From Micrococcales bacterium 72-143 (GTDB lineage Bacteria > Actinomycetota > Actinomycetes > Actinomycetales > Microbacteriaceae): DNA of 64,000 nt. Shown here in pieces: positions 8,681-19,485 of this stretch; position 1 is the stretch's first letter, and each line of letters begins with the position of its first letter. Below the pieces are notes generated by a model. That model made no database searches, had not been told where the DNA came from, and saw nothing but the letters and a program-made list of their open reading frames with translations. Made by a program: the position numbers and the translations under genes. Location of the stretch: NCBI GenBank assembly GCA_001898835.1, contig MKVM01000001.1, positions 186,001 to 250,000 of the forward strand, given 5' to 3'.

Positions 8681-8686
8681 GTGCCT

Positions 8687-8692
8687 AGGCTA
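8687..8692 (-). promoter_or_regulatory. -10 hexamer of leaderless sufT
   Basis: TAGCCT on the minus strand ends 6 bases before the sufT ATG at 8680, in the 27-base gap after sufC. No Shine-Dalgarno is present in the gap. Confidence 0.5.
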
Positions 8693-8707
8693 CGCGGGAT
8701 GCCGGGC

Positions 8708-9466
<759 letters not shown>

Positions 9467-9480
9467 GCGTTTCGCCTTTC

Positions 9481-9807
9481 CTAGACCGCGAGCCGTGCGC
9501 TCGGGTCGATGTACACGTCGCCGTCGATGATCTCGACCGCGAAGACGGGGACCGGCTCGTAGGCCGGGAGGTTGAGGGGCTTGCCCGTGGTGAGCGAGAA
9601 CTTGGAGCCGTGCGCCCAGCACTCGAGGCCGTCGTCCTCGACGAATCCCTCGCTGAGGGAGATGTCGCCGTGGGTGCAGGTGTCGCCGATCGCGTGCACC
9701 TCGCCGGCCGAGTCGCGCACGACCGCGATCGCGACGCCGTCGAGCACGACGCGGCGCGCCGACGACACGCTCAGCTCGTCGACCGCGCAGACCTTCTGCC
9801 CGCTCAT
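9481..9807 (-). CDS. Rieske-type ferredoxin in the SUF operon
   Basis: A 108-aa soluble [2Fe-2S] Rieske protein. Ligands are Cys44/His46 (CTHG) and Cys63/His66 (CWAHG), spaced 16 residues apart, as in the ferredoxin subunit of non-heme iron oxygenases. It sits between sufD and sufC, overlapping sufD by 4 bases (ATGA). This arrangement is common in actinobacterial SUF clusters, where the protein probably supplies electrons or is an early cluster acceptor; its exact role is not established. Confidence 0.92.
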   Translation of the reverse strand: MSGQKVCAVDELSVSSARRVVLDGVAIAVVRDSAGEVHAIGDTCTHGDISLSEGFVEDDGLECWAHGSKFSLTTGKPLNLPAYEPVPVFAVEIIDGDVYIDPSARLAV

Positions 9808-10973
9808 CGGGCCGCCTGCAGCTCCGCCTCGAGGGCCTCGTGGAGGCGTGCCTCGAGCACGGGCTCGCCGATCTTCTGCACGATCTCGCTGAGGAAGCCC
9901 AGCACGACGAGACGGCGCGCCTCGTCCTCCGGGATGCCGCGCGCCTGCAGGTAGAACAGCTGCTCGTCGTCGAAGCGACCGGTGGCGGATGCGTGGCCCG
10001 CGCCCTCGATGTCGCCCGTCTCGATCTCGAGGTTCGGGATGGAGTCGGCGCGGGTGCCGTCGGAGAGCACGAGGTTGCGGTTCTGCTCGTAGGTGTCGGT
10101 GCCGGTCGCGGTGCGGCCGATGAGCACGTCGCCGATCCACACGGTGTGCGCGCCGTCGCCGTTGAGTGCGCCCTTGTAGGTCACGCGGCTGCGGGTGTGC
10201 GGGGCGTCGTGGTTGACGTACACCTGCTGCTCGAGGTGCTGGCCGGCGTCCGCGAAGTAGACACCGTACAGCTCGGCCTCGGCGCCCTCCTCCGCGAGGT
10301 GGGCGGAGGGGTTGACGCGCACGATCTCACCGCCGAGCGACACGATGATGTGCGTGAGGGTGGCGCCGTGGCCGATGCGGGCGAACTGGCTCGCGAGGTG
10401 CAGGGCGGTGTCGTCCCACTCCTGCACGGAGACCACCGTGACGTTCGCGTCGGCCTCGAGCACGATCTCGAGGTTCTCGGTGAGCTTGGCGACGCCCTGG
10501 CTGTCGAGCACCACGAGGCCCGTCGCCCCCTTCGCCGCCGTGATGAGCGTGTGGGCGGCGCGCGGCGCGTCGCCGAGCCCCGCGCGCGTCACGGTGAGGG
10601 TCTCGGCTTCGCCCTCGAGCCGGATGTGGAGCGCCTTCTCGAAGCTCGTCCACGCGTTCGCGGCGGCGCGGTCCTCGGGCGTTCCGGCGGCGCCGACGAG
10701 CTCGTGGGAGCGGTCGACCCACTCGACGGTGGTGCCCGCCGCCTCCGGGTACAGCACCGCGTAGGGGGCGCCGTCGAGCTCGCCGTCGATGAGCTCGCGG
10801 AGCTTGTCGACGGGGCTGTACTTCCAGATCGCCTCGCGCCCCGTGACCTCCGGGAACTCGGAGTGGACGGTCGAGGAGAAGCGCTCGGAACGGGTCTGGA
10901 CGGGCACGGTGGCCCATCCTCCGTGCGAGTGCTCCGTCAGGCCGTGCTGTTCAGTCTGAACGGGGGTGCTCAC
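9804..10973 (-). CDS. sufD: Fe-S cluster assembly protein SufD
   Basis: A 389-aa SufB/SufD-fold protein. The C-terminal core contains HASATGRFDDEQLFYLQARGIPEDEAR-type residues (about 330-356) shared with SufB. With SufB and SufC it forms the Fe-S scaffold complex. The GTG start follows the sufB TAA stop with no gap (TAAGTG), implying translational coupling. It is shorter at the N-terminus than SufB. Confidence 0.94.
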   Translation of the reverse strand: MSTPVQTEQHGLTEHSHGGWATVPVQTRSERFSSTVHSEFPEVTGREAIWKYSPVDKLRELIDGELDGAPYAVLYPEAAGTTVEWVDRSHELVGAAGTPEDRAAANAWTSFEKALHIRLEGEAETLTVTRAGLGDAPRAAHTLITAAKGATGLVVLDSQGVAKLTENLEIVLEADANVTVVSVQEWDDTALHLASQFARIGHGATLTHIIVSLGGEIVRVNPSAHLAEEGAEAELYGVYFADAGQHLEQQVYVNHDAPHTRSRVTYKGALNGDGAHTVWIGDVLIGRTATGTDTYEQNRNLVLSDGTRADSIPNLEIETGDIEGAGHASATGRFDDEQLFYLQARGIPEDEARRLVVLGFLSEIVQKIGEPVLEARLHEALEAELQAAR

Positions 10974-12392
10974 TTAGCCGACGCTGCCTTCCATGCTCAT
11001 CTCGATGAGCTTGTTGAGTTCGAGCGCGTACTCCATCGGCAGCTCGCGCGCGATGGGCTCGATGAAGCCCCGCACGATCATCGCCATCGCCTCATCCTCG
11101 GGCATGCCGCGGGACTGCAGGTAGAACAGCTGCTCCTCGGAGACGCGCGAGACGGTGGCCTCGTGGCCGAGCTGCACGTCGTCGACGCGGATGTCGATGG
11201 CCGGGTAGGTGTCGGAGCGGGAGATCGTGTCGACGAGCAGCGCGTCGCAGCGCACCGTGTTGGCGGAGTGGTGGGCGTTCGCCTCGACGCGCACCTCGCC
11301 GCGGTATCCGGCGCGGCCTCCGCCACGGGCGATCGACTTCGACACGATCGAACTCGTCGTGTACGGCGCCATGTGGATCATCTTCGCGCCGGCGTCCTGG
11401 TGCTGGCCGGGGCCCGCGAAGGCGACCGAGAGCGTCTCGCCCTTGGCGTGTTCCCCCACGAGGAAGATCGACGGGTACTTCATCGTCACCTTGGAGCCGA
11501 TGTTGCCGTCGATCCACTCCATCGTTGCCCCCTCCTCGGCGCGGGCGCGCTTCGTGACGAGGTTGTAGACGTTGTTGGACCAGTTCTGGATGGTCGTGTA
11601 CCGCACGCGGGCGTTCTTCTTGACGATGATCTCGACGACCGCGGAGTGCAGCGAGTCGGACTTGTAGATCGGCGCCGTGCAGCCCTCGATGTAGTGCACG
11701 TAGGAGCCCTCGTCGGCGATGATGAGCGTTCGCTCGAACTGGCCCATGTTCTCGGTGTTGATGCGGAAGTAGGCCTGCAGCGGGATCTCGACGTGCACGC
11801 CCTTCGGCACGTAGACGAAGGATCCGCCCGACCAGACCGCGGTGTTGAGCGCGGCGAACTTGTTGTCGCCGGCGGGGATCACGGTGCCGAAGTACTCCTG
11901 GAAGATCTCCGGGTGCTCCTTGAGGGCCGTGTCGGTGTCGAGGAAGATGACGCCCTGCGCCTCGAGATCCTCGCGGATCTGGTGGTAGACCACCTCGGAC
12001 TCGTACTGCGCGGCGACACCGGCGACGAGGCGCTGACGCTCCGCCTCGGGGATGCCGAGCTTCTCGTAGGTGTTCTTGATGTCCTCCGGGAGCTCCTCCC
12101 AGCTGGTCGCCTGCTTCTCGGTGGACCGCACGAAGTACTTGATGTTGTCGAAGTCGATGCCCGTGAGGTCGGCGCCCCAGGTCGGCATGGGCTTCATGTC
12201 GAAGAGCTTGAGGGCCTTGAGGCGCGTCTTGAGCATCCACTCCGGCTCGCTCTTGAGTCGCGAGATGTCGGTGACGACGTCGTCGGAGAGGCCGCGGCGC
12301 GCCGAGGCGCCGGCCTCGTCGGAGTCGGACCAGCCGAACTCGTATTGACCGAGACTCGCGAGCTCCGGACGGTCGATGAGCACGTCTGACAT
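10974..12392 (-). CDS. sufB: Fe-S cluster assembly protein SufB
   Basis: A 472-aa scaffold protein with the typical SufB segments [26 protein letters not shown] (conserved Cys) and a C-terminal beta-helix core ending in [14 protein letters not shown]. It builds nascent [4Fe-4S] clusters with SufC and SufD. It is the first gene of sufB-sufD-Rieske-sufC. ATG is preceded by GAGG 7 bases upstream. A TAGACT -10 lies about 97 bases upstream, giving a leader of about 90 bases. No SufR regulator gene is adjacent. Confidence 0.96.
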   Translation of the reverse strand: MSDVLIDRPELASLGQYEFGWSDSDEAGASARRGLSDDVVTDISRLKSEPEWMLKTRLKALKLFDMKPMPTWGADLTGIDFDNIKYFVRSTEKQATSWEELPEDIKNTYEKLGIPEAERQRLVAGVAAQYESEVVYHQIREDLEAQGVIFLDTDTALKEHPEIFQEYFGTVIPAGDNKFAALNTAVWSGGSFVYVPKGVHVEIPLQAYFRINTENMGQFERTLIIADEGSYVHYIEGCTAPIYKSDSLHSAVVEIIVKKNARVRYTTIQNWSNNVYNLVTKRARAEEGATMEWIDGNIGSKVTMKYPSIFLVGEHAKGETLSVAFAGPGQHQDAGAKMIHMAPYTTSSIVSKSIARGGGRAGYRGEVRVEANAHHSANTVRCDALLVDTISRSDTYPAIDIRVDDVQLGHEATVSRVSEEQLFYLQSRGMPEDEAMAMIVRGFIEPIARELPMEYALELNKLIEMSMEGSVG

Positions 12393-12488
12393 GGGGCTAC
12401 CTCTCTTCCACCGAAGCGAACCATTCCGCTCGTGTCGGCATTCCGGGTGGTCGGGGCGGGACGAGGAACCGCGCGCTCCAACCTGCCC

Positions 12489-12494
12489 AGTCTA
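12489..12494 (-). promoter_or_regulatory. Candidate -10 of the suf operon
   Basis: TAGACT on the minus strand in the 194-base gap upstream of sufB. It would give a leader of about 90 bases. No matching -35 and no obvious regulator palindrome were seen nearby. Confidence 0.4.
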
Positions 12495-12586
12495 CAGGTC
12501 CAGCTTTCGACGCGCCGCCTAGCGGCTGCACGACCGGCGGCATTCCCCGCGGCGATCGGCGGGGTGGGTGGGGTGGGGTGCCGAGT

Positions 12587-13957
12587 TCATGCGGTGGCGT
12601 GGAGTCGTTGGTGTGCGGGGCTGCGGGAAGGCAGGGGTGTGCTGCGGAGCACCCCGTCCCGGTCGGGTACTTCGAGTCGGTAGTAGCCGCCTGATCTTCG
12701 GATGCGCCAGTGGTTGTTGTGGATGTTGAGGTGGCAGAACCTGCAGAGCAGTACCCCGTCGTTCACATCGGTTCTGCCGTGGTGCTCGTCCCAGTGGTCG
12801 ATGTGGTGTGCTTCGCACCAGGAGGTGGGTGCCCCGCACATCAGACAGCCACCATCCCTCGCCCCCATCGCGACACGTTGCTTCTCCGAGAACAGGCGTT
12901 GCTCACGTCCCAGGTTGAGGATGCGTCCGTCGCCGTCGAACAAGATCGGCACCGCACCGGTCGCGCAGATGAACCGTTCCGCTGTCTGAATCGACACCGC
13001 ATCCGGGTGCCCGTCGAAGAACGCCGCACCCGCACGCCGATCCAGGTCCGCCTGGGTGACCAGGATCCGCACCGTGGGCTTCCGGTCTCCAAGAAGCGTG
13101 CCGTCATCCGCCCGGGCACCGACCCGGATGAGTTCCACGAGGACGTCGAGGGTGAGCTGCTCGGTGCTGCGCTGATCCCGGATGAGGTCTTCGGCACGCT
13201 GCTGAGCGTCCGGGTTCACGAACCGGGGGCCACCCCGCCGGGGCGAGGTCGCCGCATCCAACACCGGCACCACGATCGCCGCCGACTCCGGATCCAACAG
13301 CCCGTTGATGCGGGTCATGCCATCCAGTTGCTTCGTGACGCGGAGGTATCGCTTGTCGCGGAGGGCGTTCTCCCGCCCCGCGATACCGGCCAGGTCGAGC
13401 TCGTCACGGGCACGGGCGGCACGGACCGCGAGAGCCTCGATCATGAGACCGGGTGCCACCTCGATCAGGGCGGTCGCCGCGTCCAGTAGTGCCTCCTCCG
13501 ACACACCCTCGGATGCCTGACCCAGCCGGGTGCGGATCACCTCCGCCGCCTCCACCGAAACCGTCGCGGCGGCGACCGCGTCCCCGATCACCGCCCGCCA
13601 GGCCGGGGTCGGCGCAACCGGCGCGACATCATCCCGTGCCAGTGCCGGCAGCAGCTCCGCCGCCTTCACCAGGGTGTGCGCATCCCGCCGCGAGGTCGCG
13701 GTCACCCTCGCGATCAGCTCCTCCGCCGATCGCACCCCCTGAGACGCGGCAAGACCCGCATGCCCGAGCTCCCGGCGCGAACGGTGCGCGACCTCACCCG
13801 CCACACTCGCGGCCAGCACATCCAGCCGGCGACGCACCTGCGCGATATCACGCTGCGTCGACAACAACTCGCTGTCGGTCAACGACCCCGCTGCGATGGG
13901 CACAAACGGCACCGACCGATCACCCACGAGGGCGAGGGAGTCGGTGATCGAGGCCAT
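12587..13957 (-). CDS. DUF222 / HNH endonuclease (13E12-type) protein
   Basis: A 456-aa protein. The N-terminal two thirds (about 20-340) is the helical Ala/Arg-rich DUF222 domain. The C-terminus (about 370-420) is an HNH nuclease with CLMCGAPTSWCEAHHIDHW, followed by CRFCHLNIHNNHW, giving two CxxC zinc pairs and the HH-N-H catalytic core. Such genes are multicopy in actinobacteria and resemble the mycobacterial 13E12 repeats; their role is undefined. A near-perfect LexA box sits 20 bases upstream of the ATG, so DNA-damage induction is predicted. The gene appears intact and lies alone between ctaA and the suf operon. Confidence 0.92.
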   Translation of the reverse strand: MASITDSLALVGDRSVPFVPIAAGSLTDSELLSTQRDIAQVRRRLDVLAASVAGEVAHRSRRELGHAGLAASQGVRSAEELIARVTATSRRDAHTLVKAAELLPALARDDVAPVAPTPAWRAVIGDAVAAATVSVEAAEVIRTRLGQASEGVSEEALLDAATALIEVAPGLMIEALAVRAARARDELDLAGIAGRENALRDKRYLRVTKQLDGMTRINGLLDPESAAIVVPVLDAATSPRRGGPRFVNPDAQQRAEDLIRDQRSTEQLTLDVLVELIRVGARADDGTLLGDRKPTVRILVTQADLDRRAGAAFFDGHPDAVSIQTAERFICATGAVPILFDGDGRILNLGREQRLFSEKQRVAMGARDGGCLMCGAPTSWCEAHHIDHWDEHHGRTDVNDGVLLCRFCHLNIHNNHWRIRRSGGYYRLEVPDRDGVLRSTPLPSRSPAHQRLHATA

Positions 13958-13963
13958 GACCCC

Positions 13964-13992
13964 ATCATCCCAAAGCTCGAACGTGTGTTCTA
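13964..13992 (-). promoter_or_regulatory. LexA (SOS) box and -10 of the HNH gene
   Basis: The 16-bp sequence tcgaacgtgtgttcta (13977-13992) matches the actinobacterial SOS consensus TCGAAC-N4-GTTCGA at 11 of 12 defined positions. A GATGAT hexamer (13969-13964, minus) lies exactly 6 bases before the HNH ATG. The box therefore covers the space between -10 and the expected -35, an effective position for LexA repression. Confidence 0.75.
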
Positions 13993-14018
13993 GAGTCCGG
14001 GCGCAATCTCGGGAAAGG

Positions 14019-14990
14019 TCACGCCCGCGACGGCTGTGGAGGACGGGACGTATCGACGGTCACTCGCTCCCGCACGGCCCACAGCCGCGGGTCCGTGTCG
14101 AGCAGCACGCGCAGCGCGCCGACCCAGACGAGCGCCGCGAGCACGACGTGCAGGACGACGAGCACCTCGGGCAGGCCGACGAGCGACTGCACTGTGCCGA
14201 CGGCGAGCTGCGCGAGCAGCACGAGCAGGAACATGCCCACCCGTCCGAGGGCGAGCCTGCCGCCCTCCTCGGTGCGCAGGCGGAAGGCGAGCGCGGCGGC
14301 GAGCACGAGCACGACGAGCGCGAGGCATCCGTGCACGAGCACCACGACCGTCCAGTCGAAGCCCATGCGCGGAACGTCCTTCGAGTCGCCCGCGTGCGGC
14401 CCGGATCCGGTGACGAGCGTGCCGGCGAGCACGAGGCCGACCGTCGCGGCGACGAGCGCCCACGCGAGCCCGCGGGATGCGGCCGACGGGCGGGGCCCCT
14501 CTCCCCCGCGCCAGCGGGCGCGATGCCAGGTGAAGGTGGCGCACGCGAGCAGTCCCATCGCGAGCACGAAATGCACGGCGACCATCCAGGGGTTGAGCTC
14601 GAACCACACCGTGAATCCGCCCGCGACCGCGTTGGCGACGACGAGCCAGAACATCGACCAGGCGAGCCGGGTCAGTGTGCGGTCACGCGGGCTCTGCAGC
14701 CGGGCGGCGACGATCGCCCAGCCGACGGCTGCGATGAGCAGGGTCGTGACCATGCGGTTGCCGAACTCGATGGCGCCGTGGATGCCGAGCTCGGGGGTGG
14801 CGATGAGCGAGTCCTCGGTGCAGGTGGGCCAGGTCGGGCAGCCGAGGCCCGAGCCCGTGACACGGACGGTGACGCCGCCGAGCACGATGAGCACGGATGC
14901 GACGAGCGCGGCCGTGGTGCCCCACCGCAGCGCGCGCGGACCGACGGTCCAGCGGGATGCCGCCCAGCCGAGGGGGGTCTGCAGCTTCAC
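14019..14990 (-). CDS. ctaA: Heme A synthase CtaA (COX15)
   Basis: A 323-aa membrane protein with about eight helices. The first extracytoplasmic loop has [10 protein letters not shown] with the conserved Cys pair of CtaA, and conserved histidines occur in GAIEFGNR-, AVHFVLAM- and VLHVVLA-type helices. It oxidises the heme O methyl group to make heme A for aa3-type oxidase. The GTG start overlaps the ctaB stop (GTGA), so it is translated with ctaB. The upstream continuation of the open frame runs antisense-like through ctaB and is not coding. Confidence 0.93.
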   Translation of the reverse strand: MKLQTPLGWAASRWTVGPRALRWGTTAALVASVLIVLGGVTVRVTGSGLGCPTWPTCTEDSLIATPELGIHGAIEFGNRMVTTLLIAAVGWAIVAARLQSPRDRTLTRLAWSMFWLVVANAVAGGFTVWFELNPWMVAVHFVLAMGLLACATFTWHRARWRGGEGPRPSAASRGLAWALVAATVGLVLAGTLVTGSGPHAGDSKDVPRMGFDWTVVVLVHGCLALVVLVLAAALAFRLRTEEGGRLALGRVGMFLLVLLAQLAVGTVQSLVGLPEVLVVLHVVLAALVWVGALRVLLDTDPRLWAVRERVTVDTSRPPQPSRA

Positions 14991-15994
14991 GGAAGCAGCG
15001 ACGGGATCGGCGCGTACAGCAGCGGGTCGACGCCGACCGCGATGAAGACGAGCGTCAGGTAGGTGATGCTCGCGTGGAACACCCGCATGGGCTTGACCTC
15101 GCCGGGGCGGATCGCCGCCGCGTAGAGGCGGTGCGACTCGATGAGGAACCACGCGCCCGACAGCACCGCGATGACCGTGTACAGCACGCCCATGGGGGCG
15201 AGCGGCACGAGCAGCAGCGAGCAGACGACCGTCGCCCATGCGTAGAGCACGACCTGCAGCCCCACGGCGGTGCGCCCGCGCACGACGGCGAGCATCGGCA
15301 CCTCCGCCGCCGCGTAGTCGTCCTTGTAGCGCATCGAGAGCGGCCAGTAGTGCGGCGGTGTCCAGAGGAACACGATGCCGAACAGGATGACGGGCGCCCA
15401 GTCGAGCGTCCCCGTGACGGCGGCCCATCCGATGAGCACCGGCATGCAGCCCGCGATGCCGCCCCACACGATGTTCTGCGGGGTGCGCCGCTTGAGGATG
15501 AGGGTGTAGATCAGCACGTAGAACGCGATCGCCACCGCGGAGAGCACGGCGGCGAGCCAGGTGGTGAAAACCCACAGCACGGCGATCGAGACGATCCCGG
15601 TGACCCACGAGAAGACGAGGGCCTCGCGCGGGCTCAGCTCCCCCGTCACGAGCGGACGGTTCTGGGTGCGCTTCATGACCCGGTCGATGTCGCGGTCGAT
15701 GTAGCAGTTGAAGGCGTTCGCGCTGCCTGCCGAGAGCGCACCGCCGACGAGCGTCGCGACCAGGAGGCCGAGGAACCGCAGATCGAGGTGACCCTGGGCC
15801 GCCAGCACCATGACGGGAGCGGTCGTGACGAGCAGCAGCTCGATGACCCGCGGCTTGGTCAGCGCGAGGTAGGCGAGCGCCTTGCGGCGGAAGCCGATCC
15901 GGCCGGATGCGGGGGCCGTCTCCCTCGCCGAGGCGTCGGCGGCGGGCATCTGGGGAGACGCCGGCGCGGGGGCGCTTCGGGCGGACTGCTGCAT
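14987..15994 (-). CDS. ctaB: Heme O synthase (protoheme IX farnesyltransferase) CtaB
   Basis: A 335-aa UbiA-superfamily prenyltransferase with about nine helices after a variable 30-residue N-terminus. The prenyl-diphosphate/Mg motif [20 protein letters not shown] is present near 96-115. It farnesylates protoheme to heme O, the substrate of the next gene ctaA. The start ATG has GAGGAG just upstream. Promoter elements TTGACA and TAGACT lie on the minus strand in the ctaB/tkt gap, although only 14 bases apart. Confidence 0.95.
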   Translation of the reverse strand: MQQSARSAPAPASPQMPAADASARETAPASGRIGFRRKALAYLALTKPRVIELLLVTTAPVMVLAAQGHLDLRFLGLLVATLVGGALSAGSANAFNCYIDRDIDRVMKRTQNRPLVTGELSPREALVFSWVTGIVSIAVLWVFTTWLAAVLSAVAIAFYVLIYTLILKRRTPQNIVWGGIAGCMPVLIGWAAVTGTLDWAPVILFGIVFLWTPPHYWPLSMRYKDDYAAAEVPMLAVVRGRTAVGLQVVLYAWATVVCSLLLVPLAPMGVLYTVIAVLSGAWFLIESHRLYAAAIRPGEVKPMRVFHASITYLTLVFIAVGVDPLLYAPIPSLLP

Positions 15995-16240
15995 GGCTCC
16001 TCGGATCGGCTCGGCTGTGATCCAGTCTACGTCGCCGCAGCGATGTCAAGCCCCGCCGCGCGTCCGACGGGGGAATGGGCTTCTCGCTATGCTGGCCTTG
16101 CTCGCCGACCGCGCGCGCCTCCCCCATCCTCGTCCCCGACGATGTGCGGTGCGCACGGTGCGCCGTCGAAGTCCGATTTGGCGAGCGGACACCACCCCGG
16201 GGCGCAGAAGCTGCCCCGCATGCGAAAGGTCGACATTCAC
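15995..16240. promoter_or_regulatory. Divergent ctaB / tkt promoter region
   Basis: This 246-base gap holds no convincing gene. Toward ctaB, TTGACA (16049-16044) and TAGACT (16029-16024) lie on the minus strand with a 14-base spacer. Toward tkt, TATGCT (16088-16093) is the best -10 and would give a leader of roughly 140 bases. No clear regulator palindrome was seen. Confidence 0.5.
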
Positions 16241-18340
16241 GTGGCAGCACTCTCCTGGGACGAGCTCGACAAGAAGGCGGTCGACACGGCGCGCATCCTC
16301 GCCGCGGACGCTGTGGAGAAGGTTGGCAACGGCCACCCGGGAACGGCGATGAGCCTCGCGCCCGCCGCCTACCTCCTCTTCCAGAAGGTCATGCGTCAGG
16401 ACCCCTCCGACACGCACTGGGTGGGGCGCGACCGCTTCATCCTCTCCGCGGGCCACAGCTCGCTCACGCAGTACGTGCAGCTCTACCTCGGCGGCTACGG
16501 CCTCGAGCTCGACGACCTCAAGGCGCTGCGCACCTGGGGCTCCAAGACCCCCGGCCACCCCGAGTACGGCCACACCGACGGCGTCGAGATCACCACCGGC
16601 CCCCTCGGTCAGGGCATCTCCTCCGCCGTCGGCTTCGCCTACGCCCAGCGCTTCGAGCGCGGCCTGTTCGACCCGGATGCGGCCGACGGCCAGAGCCCCT
16701 TCGACCACTACACCTACGTCATCGCGGGCGACGGCGACCTGCAGGAGGGCGTGAGCGCCGAGGCGTCCTCGCTCGCCGGCCACCAGCAGCTCGGCAACCT
16801 CATCGCGATCTACGACTCGAACCAGATCTCCATCGAGGACGACACCAACATCGCCTTCACCGAGGACGTCGCGAAGCGCTACGAGGCCTACGGCTGGCAG
16901 GTGCAGACCGTCGACTGGAAGAAGACGGGCGAGTACGTCGAGGACGTCCAGGCGCTCTACGACGCGATCCTCGCGGCGCAGGGCGAGCGCGACAAGCCCT
17001 CGCTCATCATCCTCAAGACGATCATCGGCTGGCCGAGCCCGAAGAAGCAGAACACGGGCAAGATCCACGGGTCCGCGCTGGGGGCCGACGAGCTCGCGGC
17101 CGTCAAGGAGGTGCTGGGCTTCGATCCCGCCGAGACCTTCGTCGTCGCCGACGAGGTCATCGCGCACACCCGCAAGGCGATCGAGCGGGGCGAGGCCGCC
17201 AAGGCCGAGTGGCAGAAGGGCTTCGACGCCTGGGCCGCCGCCAACCCCGAGAAGAAGGCCCTGTTCGACCGCATCGAGGCGGGACAGCTGCCGGAGGGCG
17301 TCGAGGACGCGCTCCCCGTCTTCGAGGCGGGCAAGGACCTCTCCACCCGGGCCGCATCCGGCAAGGTGCTCGGGGCGCTCGGCGCCGTCATCCCGGAGCT
17401 GTGGGGCGGATCGGCCGACCTGGCCGAGTCGAACCTCACGACGATCGAGGGCGCCAAGTCGTTCATCCCCACTCAGTGGTCGACCCACGAGTGGTCGGGC
17501 GACCCCTACGGCCGTGTGCTGCACTTCGGCATCCGCGAGCACGCCATGGGCGCGATCATCAACGGCATCGTGCTGCACGGCAACACGCGCGCCTTCGGCG
17601 GCACCTTCCTCATCTTCAGCGACTACATGCGCCCCGCGGTGCGGCTCGCGGCCCTCATGAAGGTGCCCTCGATCTTCGTCTGGACGCACGACTCGGTCGC
17701 GCTCGGCGAGGACGGCCCCACCCACCAGCCGATCGAGCAGCTCACGACGCTGCGCGCGATCCCGGGCCTCGACATCGTGCGCCCGGCGGATGCCAACGAG
17801 GTCGCCTGGGCATGGAAGACGATCCTGGAACGCCGCCACGCGCCCGCGGGTATCGCGCTGAGCCGCCAGAACCTGCCCGTCTTCGAGCGCGGCGACGGCG
17901 CGGCGGAGGGCGAGACGCTCGCGTCCGCCTCGAACGCCGTGCGCGGTGCGTACGTGCTCGCGGAGGCGCCCGGTGGCACGCCCGACGTGATCCTGCTGGC
18001 CACGGGCTCCGAGGTGCAGTTCGCCCTCGAGGCCCGCGAGCAGCTCAAGGGCGAGGGCGTCAACGCGCGTGTCGTCTCGTTCCCGAGCCAGGAGTGGTTC
18101 GCCGAGCAGGACGAGGCCTACCGCGAGTCGGTGCTCCCGGCCGCCGTCACGGCGCGCGTCTCGGTCGAAGCCGGCCTCGCGCTCACGTGGGCGCCCTACC
18201 TCGGCGTGAACGGCCGTGCGGTCTCGATCGAGCACTTCGGCGCCTCCGCCGACTACAAGACGCTGTACCGCGAGTTCGGCATCACGACCGAGCACGTCGT
18301 GGCCGCCGCCAAGGAATCCCTCGCCGCGGCGAGCAAGTGA
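16241..18340 (+). CDS. tkt: Transketolase
   Basis: A 699-aa thiamine-diphosphate enzyme of the non-oxidative pentose-phosphate pathway. It has the N-terminal [13 protein letters not shown] substrate motif, the ThDP/Mg motif beginning GDGDLQEG, and the central [21 protein letters not shown] and GEDGPTHQP segments. GTG 16241 ([10 protein letters not shown]) is chosen because related proteins start there; ATG 16220 is seven codons upstream and in frame, and AAAGG lies about 11 bases before the GTG. It is first in tkt-tal-pgi-zwf-opcA-pgl. Confidence 0.95.
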   Translation: MAALSWDELDKKAVDTARILAADAVEKVGNGHPGTAMSLAPAAYLLFQKVMRQDPSDTHWVGRDRFILSAGHSSLTQYVQLYLGGYGLELDDLKALRTWGSKTPGHPEYGHTDGVEITTGPLGQGISSAVGFAYAQRFERGLFDPDAADGQSPFDHYTYVIAGDGDLQEGVSAEASSLAGHQQLGNLIAIYDSNQISIEDDTNIAFTEDVAKRYEAYGWQVQTVDWKKTGEYVEDVQALYDAILAAQGERDKPSLIILKTIIGWPSPKKQNTGKIHGSALGADELAAVKEVLGFDPAETFVVADEVIAHTRKAIERGEAAKAEWQKGFDAWAAANPEKKALFDRIEAGQLPEGVEDALPVFEAGKDLSTRAASGKVLGALGAVIPELWGGSADLAESNLTTIEGAKSFIPTQWSTHEWSGDPYGRVLHFGIREHAMGAIINGIVLHGNTRAFGGTFLIFSDYMRPAVRLAALMKVPSIFVWTHDSVALGEDGPTHQPIEQLTTLRAIPGLDIVRPADANEVAWAWKTILERRHAPAGIALSRQNLPVFERGDGAAEGETLASASNAVRGAYVLAEAPGGTPDVILLATGSEVQFALEAREQLKGEGVNARVVSFPSQEWFAEQDEAYRESVLPAAVTARVSVEAGLALTWAPYLGVNGRAVSIEHFGASADYKTLYREFGITTEHVVAAAKESLAAASK

Positions 18341-18372
18341 CCCGTCCCCTCAACGGAAGAAGATCCAGCACC

Positions 18373-19485
18373 ATGACCGACACCACCAAGACCGCCGAGC
18401 TGTCCGCCATCGGCGTCAGCATCTGGCTCGACGACCTGTCGCGCGAGCGCATCGCCTCCGGCGGCCTCGAGAAGCTGATCGCCGAGCGCAACGTCGTCGG
18501 CGTCACCACCAACCCGACGATCTTCGCCGCGGCGCTCGCCAAGGGCCAGGCGTACGACGCGCAGGTCGCCGAGCTCGCGGCCTCCGGCGCGAGCGTCGCC
18601 GACGCCGTGTTCGAGATCACGACGGATGACGTGGCGACCGCATCCGACATCTTCCGCCCGGTGTTCGACGCCACGAACGGCGTCGACGGCCGCGTGTCGA
18701 TCGAGGTCGAGCCGGGGCTCGCGAACGACGCCGCAGGTACGATCGCGCAGGCCAAGCAGCTCTGGGCGAAGGTCGACCGGCCGAACGCGATGATCAAGAT
18801 CCCCGCCACACTCGAGGGGCTCGAGGCGATCACCGAGGTCATCGGGGCCGGCATCAGCGTCAACGTCACGCTCATCTTCAGCCTCGAGCGCCACCGCCAG
18901 GTCATCCACGCCTACCTCGCCGGTCTCGAGAAGGCGAAGGCCGCGGGCATCGACCTCTCGACCATCGAGTCGGTCGCCTCGTTCTTCGTCTCGCGCGTCG
19001 ACACCGAGATCGACAAGCGCCTCGAGGCCATCGGCACGGAGGAGGCTCTCGCCCTGAAGAGCAAGGCGGGCATCGCCAACGCCCAGCTCGCCTACCAGCT
19101 CTTCGAGCAGGAGTTCGCGAGCGACCGCGCGACGGCCCTCCTCGCCGCGGGCGCCAAGCTGCAGCGGCCGCTGTGGGCGTCCACCGGGGTCAAGGACCCC
19201 TCGCTGCCGGACACCCTGTACGTCACCGAGCTCGCGGTCTCGGGCGTCGTCAACACGATGCCCGAGAAGACCCTCGAGGCGACCTACGACCACGCCCCGC
19301 TGCACGGCGACGCGGTCACCGGCTCCTACGCCGAGGCCCAGGGCGTGCTCGACGCTCTCGCCGCGGTCGGCGTGGACTACGACGACGTCACCGACACCCT
19401 CGAGCGCGAAGGCGTCGAGAAGTTCATCGTGTCGTGGAACGAGCTGCTCGACACGGTCACGGCGGCGCTGGAGGCGGCGAAGTGA
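18373..19485 (+). CDS. tal: Transaldolase
   Basis: A 370-aa transaldolase of the long actinobacterial type. Signatures are GVTTNPTIF near the N-terminus and the Schiff-base lysine in NAMIKIPAT (about 134-142), with a NVTLIFS segment after it. It exchanges dihydroxyacetone units between sugar phosphates, linking the pentose-phosphate pathway and glycolysis. It lies 32 bases after tkt, and its stop overlaps the pgi start (GTGA). Confidence 0.95.
   Translation: MTDTTKTAELSAIGVSIWLDDLSRERIASGGLEKLIAERNVVGVTTNPTIFAAALAKGQAYDAQVAELAASGASVADAVFEITTDDVATASDIFRPVFDATNGVDGRVSIEVEPGLANDAAGTIAQAKQLWAKVDRPNAMIKIPATLEGLEAITEVIGAGISVNVTLIFSLERHRQVIHAYLAGLEKAKAAGIDLSTIESVASFFVSRVDTEIDKRLEAIGTEEALALKSKAGIANAQLAYQLFEQEFASDRATALLAAGAKLQRPLWASTGVKDPSLPDTLYVTELAVSGVVNTMPEKTLEATYDHAPLHGDAVTGSYAEAQGVLDALAAVGVDYDDVTDTLEREGVEKFIVSWNELLDTVTAALEAAK

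Noticed and set aside
9840-12389. An 849-codon open frame antisense to sufD/sufB, and a similar 1538-codon frame antisense to gltB (54111-58727)
   Set aside because: Their translations are rich in Arg/His/Val/Leu with no recognisable domain, and they mirror well-supported genes. Long antisense frames are expected at 70% G+C because stop codons are rare.
14897-16240. Long in-frame upstream extension of tkt
   Set aside because: It overlaps ctaA and ctaB in antisense and has no domain. The transketolase family begins at about 16241.
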